A stretch of DNA of 64,000 nucleotides, taken from Alentia gelatinosa (lineage: Eukaryota > Annelida > Polychaeta > Phyllodocida > Polynoidae). The notes under the pieces were generated by a model, which was given only the letters and a program-made list of their open reading frames with translations, did not search any database and had not been told where the DNA came from. Positions 1 through 13,300 of this stretch are shown here, piece after piece. The stretch's first letter is position 1; the number at the start of each line of letters is the position of its first letter. The stretch covers positions 34,505,300 to 34,569,299 of the forward strand of contig OX465581.1 in the NCBI GenBank assembly GCA_950022655.1, in the 5' to 3' direction. The position numbers were made by a program, and so were the translations under genes.

Positions 1-1065
1 CTAGGGTATCCGATAATGATCGGCGATTGTCTGGCTACAGAATCGGCTACCGTCGGTCCAGTGGAACACCCCCTTTATGGTCATGTTATTCAAAATACAC
101 ACAAAAATGAAATAAAAACATGGAAAAATGGTTTCTAGAGTACAAACTGAGACACTCTCCAAGCAATACAGAGGACCATATATGGCAAACTCTGTTTCCG
201 TGTAAAGAGCTTGGTCCTCGACTAGTGGCGCCATCATCATGATTTGCACAGGAATTCCCGCCATCCGCCTAGCAGATGACCGAGGAAACAGGGTACACTA
301 TTATCCGTATATGGAGAAGGTCAATGTGTTGATGATGGTTATTTACATGAGCTGAGGATTTCTTTAAATGCTCAATTTTTAATGTTATCATTTTTTTTCT
401 ATCAGTAATACAAGCTGAATTTAGTGAAATATCCATTATGTTTCACATAAATTATGATATGTAATTCTCGGGAACCACGGCGATTGAGTTCCGGATTGGT
501 GTGCAAACTTTCCCTTTGGGACAATCCTGTCACAGTCCATAGAAACTACATGTATATCCTCCCTCATATTGCTAGACACCCATGGCTAATGAATGGTGTT
601 TTAAACGATTAAGAGGTGTACAGTAATAAGAGAACGTAGTAGCTGATCCCGTACATGCTCAGTTACCACGTTTTCTCTTAATACATCTATCTCTGTTAAA
701 TATAATGATCATATATAACTAACAACTATGTTCAATACACATACTCTGACCAACGTCCTTGTCCACAAATTCCAATCCAATAGCTTAGTGGTGTGAGTAT
801 TGCTAATGGTGTGATAAAAAGTAATACAATTTTCTGACATATCTGTATAATGTATAGGCCCTAGAGCTCCCAAAATAGAACTTGTTCATTCTCTGTTATA
901 CCCATTTTCCTATATGGCAGATAGCTATTACGTCATGGAGACAACCATATTGCTGTCTATGCCAAACAAATTACCAACGGATCATAACAGCTAATAATAC
1001 AGAGTACAGTGGCGAATCTGTTTTTATTGACAATTTTTTTCCAGCGTTAGCTTTTATATTCACAG
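1..1065. other. Intronic or upstream ATG2 sequence, no exon recognised
   Basis: AT-rich sequence before the first recognised exon. A short sequence near 658 (CTCAGTTACCACGTTTTCTC) recurs near 47631, so part is repetitive. I see no convincing coding stretch. Exon 1 below starts inside a codon, so more ATG2 exons must lie upstream, outside the window. Confidence 0.5.
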
Positions 1066-1366
1066 TGTCGCATCTTTCCGGGTCGCATGTCAACTACCCA
1101 ATATCCTGGCGGACGACGGCTTTACTAGCAATGACTCTGTGCCGTACATCGGTTTTATGAATTATCATTATACTTTTCCGCAGTCTTCGAGGCGGTCCTC
1201 GTTTATGCCAAAGACAGAAGTTCATCTGGAGCTGGCTCACTGCCAGTCAGAGGTCGACATCACGATCATAGACCGCATTCAGGCCCTCCTCAGTCCTCAG
1301 CCCCTGACAAAGACCAACGGTATCGGAGGATCCGTCTTCAAGTCGCAGCATCCCTCCCTTAACCAG
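1066..1366 (+). CDS. ATG2: ATG2 exon 1 (first in window)
   Basis: Acceptor ATTCACAG after a T-rich tract; donor CAG|GTATGT. The exon starts with the last base of a split codon and encodes residues 1-100. It includes LELAHCQSEVDITIIDRIQALLSPQP, which resembles the beta-strand and linker segments of the ATG2 rod, where a pattern of 'VDV..VDRL..LL.P' is typical. The exon ends in phase 0. Confidence 0.85.
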
Positions 1367-4300
1367 GTATGTAGGGTCCGTCATTTAAACGTAGTATTCT
1401 CCACAGCCAGGTCCTCCTTCATGGCTTTCTGACACACTGCATAGCTATATGTAAGTTCATATCCTTGTCAGGCTTCTTTTCCCTAGTTTATCTTATTAAA
1501 ACAGATGATTTCTTGAACACGTTTCCGCTAAAAAAGAAGGAAGAAGAAGCAAAAAACAGATGATTCAATTGGCTTTCCATATTGTCACCTTAACCTTATT
1601 ATCATATACCTGTATCAACTACGTATACTGCCCGCTCCGACCCAAGTCGTCGTTCTCCGTAAGTTTGATGCAGAGTGATATGAACGAGGCGAAATCTGAG
1701 TGAATATCACGTAGCATTCAAACGAGTTGGAGAAGAACAACTTTTACCAAAATAAGTTGCTTTCTGTGTTTATCTCACTCCTGCATGCACTAAAAGAATT
1801 GAAGACACACAGGATATTGACCATGAAGAACGGACTGCAGTAATTTTTCTGGTCCTCACCGAGTAACTTTGTCTTTGCTTACCAGAACTTGGTTTCCCTA
1901 TTCCTCTATACCTTCAAATATCGATAAAAATGTTTTTTCTTTACCTATGATAGCCCCAAGAAAAATAGTCACCCTTATCGAGTAACTGCAGCAGCTATGT
2001 GTTTGTCCTGGCATCAGCAGAAAACATCAGCCCAGAACGAAAACATCACCTTCGCTACATAACTCATAATTACTGCACCCCCAGCAGCGGTATGTAACTA
2101 TAGAGTGTTCGGAAATGAGTATATAGAAATTTACTAAATCCATCTGCACTGTGTTCTCGTTTGGCAGACTCGGCAGGCGTGCTTCAGTCAGGTGATCAAT
2201 GAGAACGGCGGCAGTGACCAGCGCCTAGACATGCGTCTCTCCAGTCCGCGTATAGAGCTCAGTCTCCGGTAAGCTCCGGTTAATCTCTTCTTAACACGGA
2301 TTATGTCTGAATAATGAGATGAATCTTCTACCTATCTCAGTGGCGCCACCTAGTGATTTTTGATTAAGCGGTCACAATCATCAGCTCAATTTGATTCTTT
2401 GGGATCCATTTATGTAGGAAATGTACTGAAAAATATGGGTTCCTCCAATTATTTTAACAACAACAAAAAATTTAACCTATAGGTTTTAGTAGATGTGCAG
2501 AACAGTAAAAGCCCGCTTAAGGGGCCCCCCGTACCGAGCAAGGCGACCCCTTAAACGGGGTTCAAATAAACTAAATACAAATTTCTGTTCCGAGCAAATT
2601 GTCCCCTTAAGCGGGGTGTCCCAAAAGAAACTGACACTGGTTTAATGATGTCAAATCCATTTTAAAGCCATTTTTACGGTGTACATGTACTAAATGAAAT
2701 ATCTCTTAGTGATCCCTACCCCCCTATGTTCACTCTTATACCACCCTTACCTCATCTTCCTATACCATGGAATCCCCTGCGTTAATAATACCCCGATGTC
2801 CAATCCTCTTCAATGGCATGCCCTCCATTGAATGCCTTGTTTTGCTTTGCCCATCCCTACTATGGAAGTATCAGACCCCAACTGACATCCCTAAAATATA
2901 ATAACAATTGCCTCCCACCGCTCTGAGCATCTTTTCATTACTAGTCCCAACACTATCCAGTATTTTTTTCTTATTTTAGATTTCTGCCCTAGTCATAACG
3001 TCTACCCCTCTGTTGATTTCTCCCTAGTACCATGTATGTTATATAATGGGGGAGTTTCCAATTCTCCAAGGTTTCATTTCCGGTCACATCAACGGTCACA
3101 TCAACGGCCACAAAAACCTGGTTTATGTCATTTATAGTAGATTTGACACTGGAAATTAGACAGTGCTACAAGTAAATGATAAAATACTAGACACATCATG
3201 TCCCATATACAAGTAACTGCCACCAAATGAACATCACATACTAGAAACAGTTGAAATAGCATGATTTAGTCAAGTGGAAACTGAGCCATTACAAGGTATT
3301 GCTTTTTATTACCCACCTAATATGCATTCTCCATACTAAGCCTATTGGACCTACAGATCGCTACTGAATAGCTTCCAGAAAGCCTAGGAGAATACAACCT
3401 TTTCCTCTACCTGACAGGCATTATAGGATCTATTGTATATAAACAATGCACGGTGCTTGCGTCGAATTTCTAACTATTTACTAGATCCTTTCCTAATATT
3501 AGTCGAAAGGTGAGGAATAAACACAGCATTACCATAACTCCAATCTGTGTAGCGGTATTCTCCTTGTAGTTGACACTACCCAATGCTTGTCAACTACGCA
3601 GAGAACACAACCACGCAGATTTAAATCATAAATTAGTGCGACGTGGCTAGACCATCTCTACTACAAGCCGATGCTACCTTGATAATGACAACTTCCTATC
3701 ACTTTTGAACCAGGTTACTATGGTATCTCCAGGCTAGCAATCGTTACCTGTGTAACAACAATCGCTGCCACCTTGGGAATGGGCCGTCTCCGTGTTCTCA
3801 CTCTCCAGCACAGTACAGTGTTAGGGATTTGTACACTAAGCATATTTCTTGGTGTGAGACTGTTAGAATTAACAGAATTGGTGGGGAATAGGCAGATCCA
3901 AATCATGGTAATATTGTGTATGTATTACGGCTCTTGTTGTGTTCCGGTACGCCAGGTTCCCCATCCCCGACCTGCGTAACGAGCCCGGGCTCACCAAGCT
4001 GCCCTGGTGGTGCCGCTCACTGCGCAAAGAGCAGCTCCTACTCGACCTCACAGACGCCGACTTCCAGACCACCCACACCTCCTCCGACATGGTCTCCAAG
4101 TTCGAGCTCATCTGGAAGGAATTACAAAGTAAGAGAAGGTTTACAAATATATTTGTGTTATTTTCAGTCCCAGGCAATGTGTATACAGTATCAAGTATTC
4201 GTATACCTATGGCTGAACACTCTATGGTTACACCACGCTAGGTTGGAATAACTTATGTTTACAACGGTCTTGTTAGATTGTTAATTCAAGCTAATGTATG

Positions 4301-7300
4301 ATACAAATCTTTGGAATGTACATGTACCATGCATATTCAGTGGAATATATATTCTAAGATTAAACATCTAAACTGTGGTAGTTGGCCTATCGAACCCAAT
4401 CTCTCCCGAAATAAATGGATGTCCACTCTGTATTGCATGAAACTTCAAACACTTTATTCCAGTTGCGACGTTTCGACCTAGTCACGGTCTTCTTCAGGCA
4501 GGAAATAAATTATGTACAGGAACATTGGTTTATATACCCATGGTATGGCCACCTAAATGCGGTGGTCTCAACTTGAACGACCATAAAATATTTGGAACAC
4601 ATTTTGGTCATCACAATGCAACATTTTTTTAACAACAGGTTGTCATGGCACATTTTTCATAACAATTTGAATTACGATGGTTCATAACACACCAATATAT
4701 AAATATAAATATAGATACGATAGTCCTTAATTATTATCAGTTCATAGGTCATTAATAAAAACTCCGGTAACATAGTTACTAAACAAGAGTTGAGTGTCAA
4801 CTATCAAAAGTCTAACTGTGTTGGTCAACGAGTTCATTTTAGACGATAAAATGCGATGTGTAGGCACAACTTGGCAATGTCGGTTTTTTCCGGCGCTCTA
4901 TTCTCCACTAGAGATAGCAGGTCACATACTAGGTCGTCATATTTCGCTCGTGTCTCCTCCAGGGTAGGTATGTCCGTTGCGTCATCGTGGGAGGTTGAGG
5001 TTTGGCTGGCCACATCTGATGTATCAGTCTGGGTGTCATTGTCCAAATAGTCCTGGACACGATCGTGTAGAAGTGGTGCAGGTGGTAGGGTGCTCGGGTC
5101 GGTGTTCAGGAGTGAGTCAACCAGGTCCAACTCCGGGAGTGTGGACATAGTATCATCCGATCTAATCGTCGCCTGTACATAGGCATCCAGAAACGAGGGG
5201 GGTATGTTTGCGTCGAGTGCTTGTTCTACTACATCTGCGTTATCCGTATTTGTCGAATGTCGAGTGTCGGTCACCTTATTTGCGGCATACAGGGAGGTGG
5301 CATCGATAGTTATTAAGTCCGAAAACATAGATATGTCTATCCTGTCAGAGGAGTCCGAATCCACCACCGATACGTGTTCCGATAACGGAGAGGTGGGCGT
5401 GTCCGTGCTAACATGTTGGTTTGTCACATAGGATAGTTCGATGGCGTTAGTGACCAGTGACGGCCTAGAATTGTCATCAATATCAGAGTCAATCACATGG
5501 ATAAGCGAGGAAGCACTAGAGAGAGTGATCGGACTGGACGAATTGGTGGTTGCACTACTCACAGTCACTGGGCTGACAGGCGAAGTCGACGTCCATATCG
5601 GTGTATCGTTGTAATCGCCGGCATCGATAGATGGGTGGTTTGGATGACAGTCGCGGTGATGACGGCGCAAGTTCGTAGAGGTGACGAAGCATCTGGGACA
5701 AATTCCACACTGGAATCTCCTCAGGTACGGTAGGTGAGCGATTGTTCTGTGTCTTCTTAAAGAAGAGCGATTCTGGCACGTTTTCCCACAGTCTACACAC
5801 GTATGCATCTTGGTTTGTTGATATTCAGCTTCTGTTTACATCGGCATGTCAATATGTTAAGTTCAACCCGTTCGGGTGACGTGTGCTTAGCAACGTAACC
5901 CACGCCTCCTCCAATTGGAGGCGAGTATTCAGTTCTTGTGCGGAATCTACCGCGAAAACGATGACGTCACCGGAAGTGTGCGTATTTCGGCTAAAATGGC
6001 CGGCGACCGGTTTGAATTCCGCTGCCTGGCGGATATCTCTCAGATGTTGAGCCATCCTGATCGCTAAAGCGTTAGAGGTTTGTCCCACATATTGTATTTT
6101 GCACCTAATACATTGTATGATGTATATTACGTTGTTCGATTGGCAATCAAACGATCCCGTGATAGCATATGAGCGGCCGTTAACGCAGCTCGTAGCAGTG
6201 CGGCCCCGACGGATGTACTGACAAGTTTGACATTTAGGTCTATCGCATTTAGAGCACCCGGTTCGTATTCCGGTGGTCCTGATATGGTTCGAACGCACTA
6301 GGATATCTCTGATGTTTCTGCTGCGGCGAAACGTGAGTACCACATTGTGAGTGTCAGTTAGGCTTGGGCGTGTGTTGTCAAGTAGAAACACGCTATCTGT
6401 TAGGATCTTCTGCAGTGAGGAGTGTGATGGATCAAATGTCACTATCAGTGGGATGTTGGACTTGGAGGTTGGTTTATCGCCACACAGTAGGGTGCCCCTT
6501 TCGATCATTGCTGCTTTGTGTTGAGCCTCCAGTAGGAGTTTCATGGGATATCCACGGGCATGAAAGTGGTCAATCATTTTGTCGGAATGTTTGATGTAGT
6601 CAATCTTTAAAGTACAAATACGGCGTACCCGGATGAACTGACTGAAGGGGATCGATTTGATTTGGTGACGGGGATGGTAGGATTTGTAGTGGAGATACGA
6701 GAAGCTGTCCGTTGGTTTGCGGTATAGGGTGGTATGTAGGTGGCCGGTGGGTGATTTGATGATAGTTACGTCTAGGAAGTTGACTGAATCATTGGAAATG
6801 TCAGCAGTGAACTTGATCGTGTTGTGGTGTGCATTCAGATACGTAACCAGAGATTTGGCGTCTTCTTCCGTGCCCTTGATAATACATAGAATGTCGTCAA
6901 TATATCGAAGCCAAATAAGTGGGGGGTTGTCCATTTTTCCGAGAATCTCCTTCTCCAACATTCCCATGAAGAGGCAGGCATAGCTTGGTGCGACTCGGGT
7001 TCCCATGGCAGTACCTTGGATTTGTTGGTAATAATCTTCACCGAATGTGAAAATGTTGAGTGTCAGGACGTAGCGTAGTAATGTCAACAGAAGCCAAGTG
7101 GGCGGGGTACTGTCTCGTCTTGCAATTAGAGTCTCACGGCAGGCTTTTAGGCCCTCAATGTGCGGGATATTTGTGTAGAGAGACGTGACATCAATCGTTA
7201 GGAGTGTACAGTTCGCTGGCAGGTTTATGTCAGTGAGTTTGTTGATGAGATCTGCTGAGTCTCGGACGTAACTCGGTAGTGTCTTAACGTGGGGGTTAAG

Positions 7301-10300
7301 GACGTTGTCAACAAATGCAGAGATCTTTTCTGTTGGGGAACCGCAGGCCGAGATAATTGGTCTGCCCGGTGTGTTCGGCTTATGGATCTTGGGTAGTAGG
7401 TAGAAAGTAGGTGTCCGTGGATATTTCGGCAGTAGATATAAGTGGCCATTCGATGGCAATGCCACTTTAGTATTGGGTTTGGTGAGAAATCCCTTGATAG
7501 TTTTTATGGAAGATGCAAAGTCTTTTGGCGATGATGGTTTGTAGTAAGTTCTGTCGCTTAGTTGGCGGAGACCTTCCTGTAGGTATTGGGTGCGGCCCCA
7601 TATCACTATGGCTCCCCCTTTGTCCGCTGGCTTTATGATGATATTGGGGTCGTCACGTAGGTCTTTGATAGCTAGGAGTTCCTCCGGGGGTAAGTTGGGT
7701 TGGCCCTTTGTGGGTGTAATAGAGGTGACTTTGTTAGATTAAACATGAATGAATAATAAAAATTCAAAGACTAAATGAAATTCATGAAATTTCAGTACTC
7801 TTCAAGGAGGCCCCAGATAAAGAACCCATCTGTTTTGGGAAGATTACCCCGGACGGTTCCCCAGGCCACGAGAGGGACGACGGCTTTAACTGGCCAAGGT
7901 GAGTCATGCGCTGCCAATTACTCAATCTTTAAGACAATACCTAGATAAAAACCTTAGGTGAACTAGTGTACGGATACAGGGTTACTGAAGCTGTACATGA
8001 TAAATACGCTGTAGAATTGACGATCGGATGAAACAATGCCAAAGGCCGATGTTCATCTAATCGTCTGTTTACCAAGTATTTATCACGCACAGTATACCTG
8101 TTTTCGTATTATATAGAGACATAGTTAGTGTGACTGAATGGAATCTGTTCAGAGATATTTTGGTCAGAAATACTCACCGAGCTCGAAGAATGAGGTGAAT
8201 ATTTCCAATCAAAATATCGAGGAACAGATGGAATTCAGTCACACTCACTGTGTCTCTATATTATTATATACCTAGAAATAATTAAGAATGCCATTCTACA
8301 ACTCACTAAATAGCAGAATGAGTGGTCACGTGGTACAGAGGGACGTATGAATATTATTTCGTCACTCAGAGACGAACGGAATTTGTACTCTTGGTCAGTA
8401 AAAGTATGATATTCGCCTATAGGTATATAGTAATATTATATACTTTAAAATAGCCATTCTTTACCTTCACTTTCGGACGATTTGTTGGGTTTCTTAGAAG
8501 GAAACCCATGAGATGAAAATAGCTTGTTCCGTACTCCACCGAGTTTGACTGCAGAGTAATTCACGAAGCGAAGCTTTGTGAATTACTCTACGGTCAAACG
8601 AGGTGGAGTGCGGACCAAGTCATTATCATCGAGTGGGTTTCTGATTTTATCTCACCTCGTATAACATCATTTATTGATAAAATGAATCACCCAATTAGCC
8701 ATTGAGTATTGGGTACACGAACCTCACGGCCGTGGAGTACGAGTTCCTAATGTTAAGCCTATGGAAAAAATACCGGGGTGAGATAAATACCCCATACGCC
8801 ACCTTTTATTGTGGCGTAGTATTGTGCACCATGAATATGACATGGCTGGGAGCGGGTGGTATACATAGGACATAATGCCACAAGTATATCTGCTAGGACC
8901 AAGTATCTCGACCTTTCTTTCACTCAGTATCTTTTCGTGAAGTTTCCCAACAGTTTTGTAATATACATTGGCGTAGAACTCGTATTAGTTACAATTAGTT
9001 CATTTACTGATAGATTAGGTGTTTATTAGTTGATAATGTCAGATCACTCTGCACTTTGTCCTCAGGCTGGCAGTGACGGTGTTCCCAGAATTACATTCAG
9101 TTCTGGAGGAGGATACGGAGGAGACGGAGGACATCACACCAGGAGACTCCCTCAACGGGGCCTGCCAGTTCACCAAGCCGCCGCCATCACCCTTCTCCTC
9201 CCGCAAAGCCATGTATGACAACGAAGAGGTAAGCGGCTTGAGCGTTAACCCGCTTGTTGCAGTTCATGCCTGGAGACATCATTTTTGTAAATTATTGCTA
9301 TAGATACCGTTTCACCGACACCTAGAGAGCTCAAATGTATTTTTTAGTCACGACAGTCGGTGCCTAGCCAAGCGGAAAGTGTCGCGAACTATGTCGTTGG
9401 TCTAAGACCATTTTGAACATGTCATACCGAATGCGCAACTTCACTTCCCGTAGGAATTAAGCAATGAAATTTTAACACGAGTAAGGTATACATATGACCT
9501 ATATTCGTCCCAAATATGAAGAAAATCGGCCGCACCTTTATGAAATTATCGGCGTGTGAAATTTGTCATACCAAATGTTGCTCTGGTGGCCAGTGTACCA
9601 CTACTATCACGTGATCTAATTTATGCGGCGTCCTTGACATCGACTGCGCTTACTTCACTCTCCCAGCAGAGATTCCGTGCGCTACACCGCGGAAGATGTG
9701 CTAGGAGAGTGCGTGTACGATATCCGATCGATAGCTCAATGTTTCATATTCAAACGCCGATAACTTCATAACTACACGGCCGTTCTTCTTCATATTTGGT
9801 ACGATTATAGGTCATATGTATCCCTTACTCGTGTTAAAATTTCATCACTTAATTCCATCGGGAAGTGGAAAAATCCTCTATATACGCACAGTGATGTGTT
9901 ATAGAACCTAAGACAGTTCTATACTTGTCGTCAGGGCCGACAATTTGAGCTCAGATCGTAGGCTGCAGGCTACGACACCGTCTATAGCACGGCGGCCATT
10001 TTGTATCATCAAATAATGTCTTGGTCTCAAGGGACGATCTTAGGCCATCGTGGATCCACGATATCGTGACTAAAAAACAGGGCCCTGGAGAAGGTGTGAT
10101 GTTTCTGCGGGCACTATTCAGTGATATTGGGTGCTGCAATACGAATGTAATGGCAGATACTGAATAGATTTTCTATATGAAATGCAATGAGGCTTGATAG
10201 GAGTCTGTACATGTGCCTGTGTTTTCTTCCACTGACAATAGCGTATAACAAAGGTGGTGGTCATGATCGTATAACAAGATTCCAATATTCTTATAACTCC

Positions 10301-13300
10301 CGGAAAAATAGCTATTCTATCTTCTGTCTGTAATGTGGAATCTCTTAATACTATGTATGAATGTATATGGTGTTAATTCACACTTTATCTCACCCCGGTA
10401 TTTTTCTCCATAGGCTTAACATTAGGAACTCGTACTCCACGGCCGTGAGGTTCGTGTAACCAATACTCAATGGCTAATTTGGTGATTCATTTCATCAATA
10501 AACAATGTTATACGGGGTGAGATAAAATCAGAAACCCACTCGATGAAAATAACTTGGTTTGCACTCCACCTTGTTTGACCACAGAGTAATTCACTCAGCT
10601 TCGCTTCGTGAATTACTCTGCAGTCAAACTCGGTGGAGTACGGACTAAGCTATTTTCATCACGTGGGTTTCCTTCTAAGTCTTTTACAGTTACATGTAAA
10701 CGTGATAAATGAGAAATTTACTGTAAATGGTAGGTGGCCGTGCCTTAAAACCAGCCTTATTTGAATTGAGCATTACCAGGATATATAAATGACAAAAAAA
10801 TTCTATTTTCACTAATCCCTCAGTGTTTATTACGTTTCAATAACATTCTAGACCTCCAAATTTCTGTAAACAAAGATGGCAGTTTTCCACTTTTACATGA
10901 AAATCCCTTTTTTTACATTTCCAGTTTATTGCCATATTCCGTGGCCAACATTGATGTGTATTCCATGTTTTCGCAGTCTCTCTCTAATGCAGTAAATCCT
11001 ACATGGAAAATACTGCTCTTTCTCATGACCCCAACTAACAACGTAGACTTAACGCACTGCCATAGACAGCATTAGTGTGACGCCATTCTATCTGTCCAGA
11101 GCAGGCTTTCCCTACGCTCTGGTTCCAAACATTGGGAAACCCCTTCATAAGTCTGGGTATCAGCAATCCCAAACATCTTGAATACTTTAGTTCTGCAGGA
11201 TATTGAACTATTCTAGGTCACTGAAATAAATGCACCAACATAATAACTTTGTCCTGACTCCATTCACTAGTATTGTTACACTTTCAAATATTCAGAGAAC
11301 AATTTGACAAAGTTATTAAGACAGGATTGAAAGGTTGGTGCCAATGTTATGAAACGAAATATGGGTCTGAGTCTAGTCACAGCTGAGCTCTACAATATGT
11401 TTCCTGCTAAATATATCCTCTACTTTCTTTAACTTTGCTGGTTTGTTCCTGAAAACATTCATTGTTAGAAAGCACCAGACTCGCTATGGCACCGCACGAA
11501 TGTGGTGTGCTTCGTGGAGTTTGGACTTGTTTGGCACCAAAATCCCACGTGATAGCAGGGAAATCCCGATAATGACGTAAAGGCTAATGCGGTCTATATT
11601 GCGTCTTGCTGCCAGCTGGTGATGCCGGGTGACCGGGAGGAGACCCGTGAGTTCCAGGAGAAGGCTGTGGCCAACACTCAGCTGCTCATCGAGCTCTCCC
11701 TGCCGCGTGTGCAAGCTGTCCTACCTGACAAGGAGTTCTTCGAGCTACTCTACAACAGGTAGGTCACCCCTATAGGGCACAGAGTTACTCCTAGTTCTGC
11801 CATCATCCGCCAGGAAATTGAAAGATGGCGTCACTGTAGTCGGGAGGCAACCATTGTTATCAGTTTTTATAATCTATAGATAATATTGAGACGAGGCTAA
11901 AATTCCTCTGTGGCAAGCCCCAAAAATATCTTTTATAAAATCCATTGACAATTGGTCCCGCCACTTAATGTTTTGGATGGCGTCGAGGGGTAAGATGGCC
12001 GCCTCAATAGCACATTAGCTATGTGCCCCATACTCTAATATCAGGAATGATGGAGTCATATTAGATTTTTTTTTATTGTGAAATTGATTCAGCAGTACAT
12101 GGTTTCTTCCTACGTTAATTCAGAGTTCTCCACTCTTCCAAGTAAATTCTTCTTTTCATTTCCAGCTTATAAAACTGTTTGTATAATATAGTATAAATTT
12201 AGCCTCATATACACCAGTGAAACATTCACCCTCACCCACTCACCCTCAGCTCTGTCCATGGCCATCATTGATGTATTTTCCATGTTTTCGCAATCTCTCT
12301 AAGGCAGTCGATTTAAATACTTCCATTTTTTCCCCTGACCCCAACTGACATCCCTGATACTGGAACAATTAAAAAATCCACCAACTTCTGCAGGTTATTA
12401 CTGGGAAATGTCTTTCTCGGTTAATTTAATGGAAATCAAAATAATTCCTGATCCTTCCAGAATAAACAACGACCTGCTGCTGTGGGAGCCGCTGGCGCCG
12501 GCGCCGCTGGCTCCGCCTGAGCCGCAGCAGGTCGCGCCATCCTGGGGCCTGGACCTGGCCACACAGATGATGCACATCGCCACGCCCAGTGACCGCTTCC
12601 TGCTCTGCAAGTCCGGCATCCAATATGGTACGATTCTCCAGACTTTATCTCAGCAATATATATTCAACATCCACAGAATAATTAGTAGAAACCAAACGAG
12701 AGTTAGCCTTGTTAATGTTTATGCCACGATGGGCAGGTTGTGTATTATTACACGAGGTATTAGTAGCAGACCTGACCTGAGTGGTATAAACATTGACAAG
12801 GCTAACTCGAGTTCCTATTTATTCTACCCCATCTCACCAATATGCAGAGGAAATGTTGTAATTATCCATATTAGTAGCATGTTGACAGTCATCGGATCTA
12901 CTTTCGTTATCTTGTCCCTGATTGGTCGGTTTTTTTATTCACCTTGGTGCATAAATAACACTTTATTCAACGCTCCGTCAAATACATTGAGTCAATGTTA
13001 AACCTATGGCGTTTTTATTAGGGGTAGGATAATGGAATTATAACTTTTTTGTTTGTTAGGATATAACTGTATTTTATGTATGCATATATTATTATGCTTT
13101 TATTGAGCATAGGCCACACGCCAATATACGCTGCCTGGTTTAGAGGAGAGGTTGTATAAACATTCAGGGTGCTGCAGTTTGGGCGACTATTTCACCTACG
13201 ATACCCTACGATTATGACTACTACAGGACACTTCAAACGGCCCTATGTGTCGCCCCCAACGATCATTGACCGATCCTGGGACCCGTTTTCTAGACGGGAT

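Larger units (their letters stand above)
4368..7735 (-). mobile_element. Penelope-like retroelement, 5'-truncated
   Basis: The element is 3368 bp, antisense to ATG2, and bounded by an 11-bp target duplication. In its own 5'-3' order it holds an RT plus GIY-YIG ORF cut at its 5' end (7735-5849), a 40-nt spacer, a second ORF with two C2H2 fingers (5808-4834), a 3' region of about 320 nt, a hammerhead-like fold (4509-4453) and an 85-nt tail. RT followed by a C-terminal GIY-YIG is the canonical Penelope-like layout. 5' truncation at insertion is common in this group. Both ORFs lack stops and frameshifts, so insertion looks fairly recent. The second ORF is unusual for the group. Poseidon- or Neptune-type affinity is possible but not tested. 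Confidence 0.92.
4129..7795. other. ATG2 intron 3, filled by a Penelope-like element
   Basis: 3.67 kb, of which 3.37 kb is one antisense retroelement (4368-7735). Without the element and its duplicated target site the intron would be about 290 bp. Confidence 0.85.
7899..9065. other. ATG2 intron 4
   Basis: 1.17 kb. It holds a 150-bp hairpin (8111-8262) and the left copy of a large inverted repeat (8493-8788). The remaining sequence has no recognised feature. Confidence 0.6.
9229..11615. other. ATG2 intron 5
   Basis: 2.39 kb made largely of repeats: a TIR element with a nested hairpin (9340-10073), the right copy of the 296-bp inverted repeat (10384-10679) and a degraded hAT-like copy (about 10770-11046). 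The 11050-11615 stretch shows nothing I recognise. Confidence 0.6.

Noticed and set aside
1..264. 87-codon minus-strand open frame at the window edge
   Set aside because: No recognised domain and no supporting splice or start context.
7604..7606. GTG as the start of the retroelement RT
   Set aside because: The frame stays open 43 codons upstream to the insertion junction and encodes a conserved KPADKGG motif there, so the element is 5'-truncated and the GTG is internal.
12408..13001. 197-codon open frame starting before exon 7
   Set aside because: Only 12461-12627 is exonic. The upstream part is intron before the acceptor, and the downstream part runs past the donor into a repeat.
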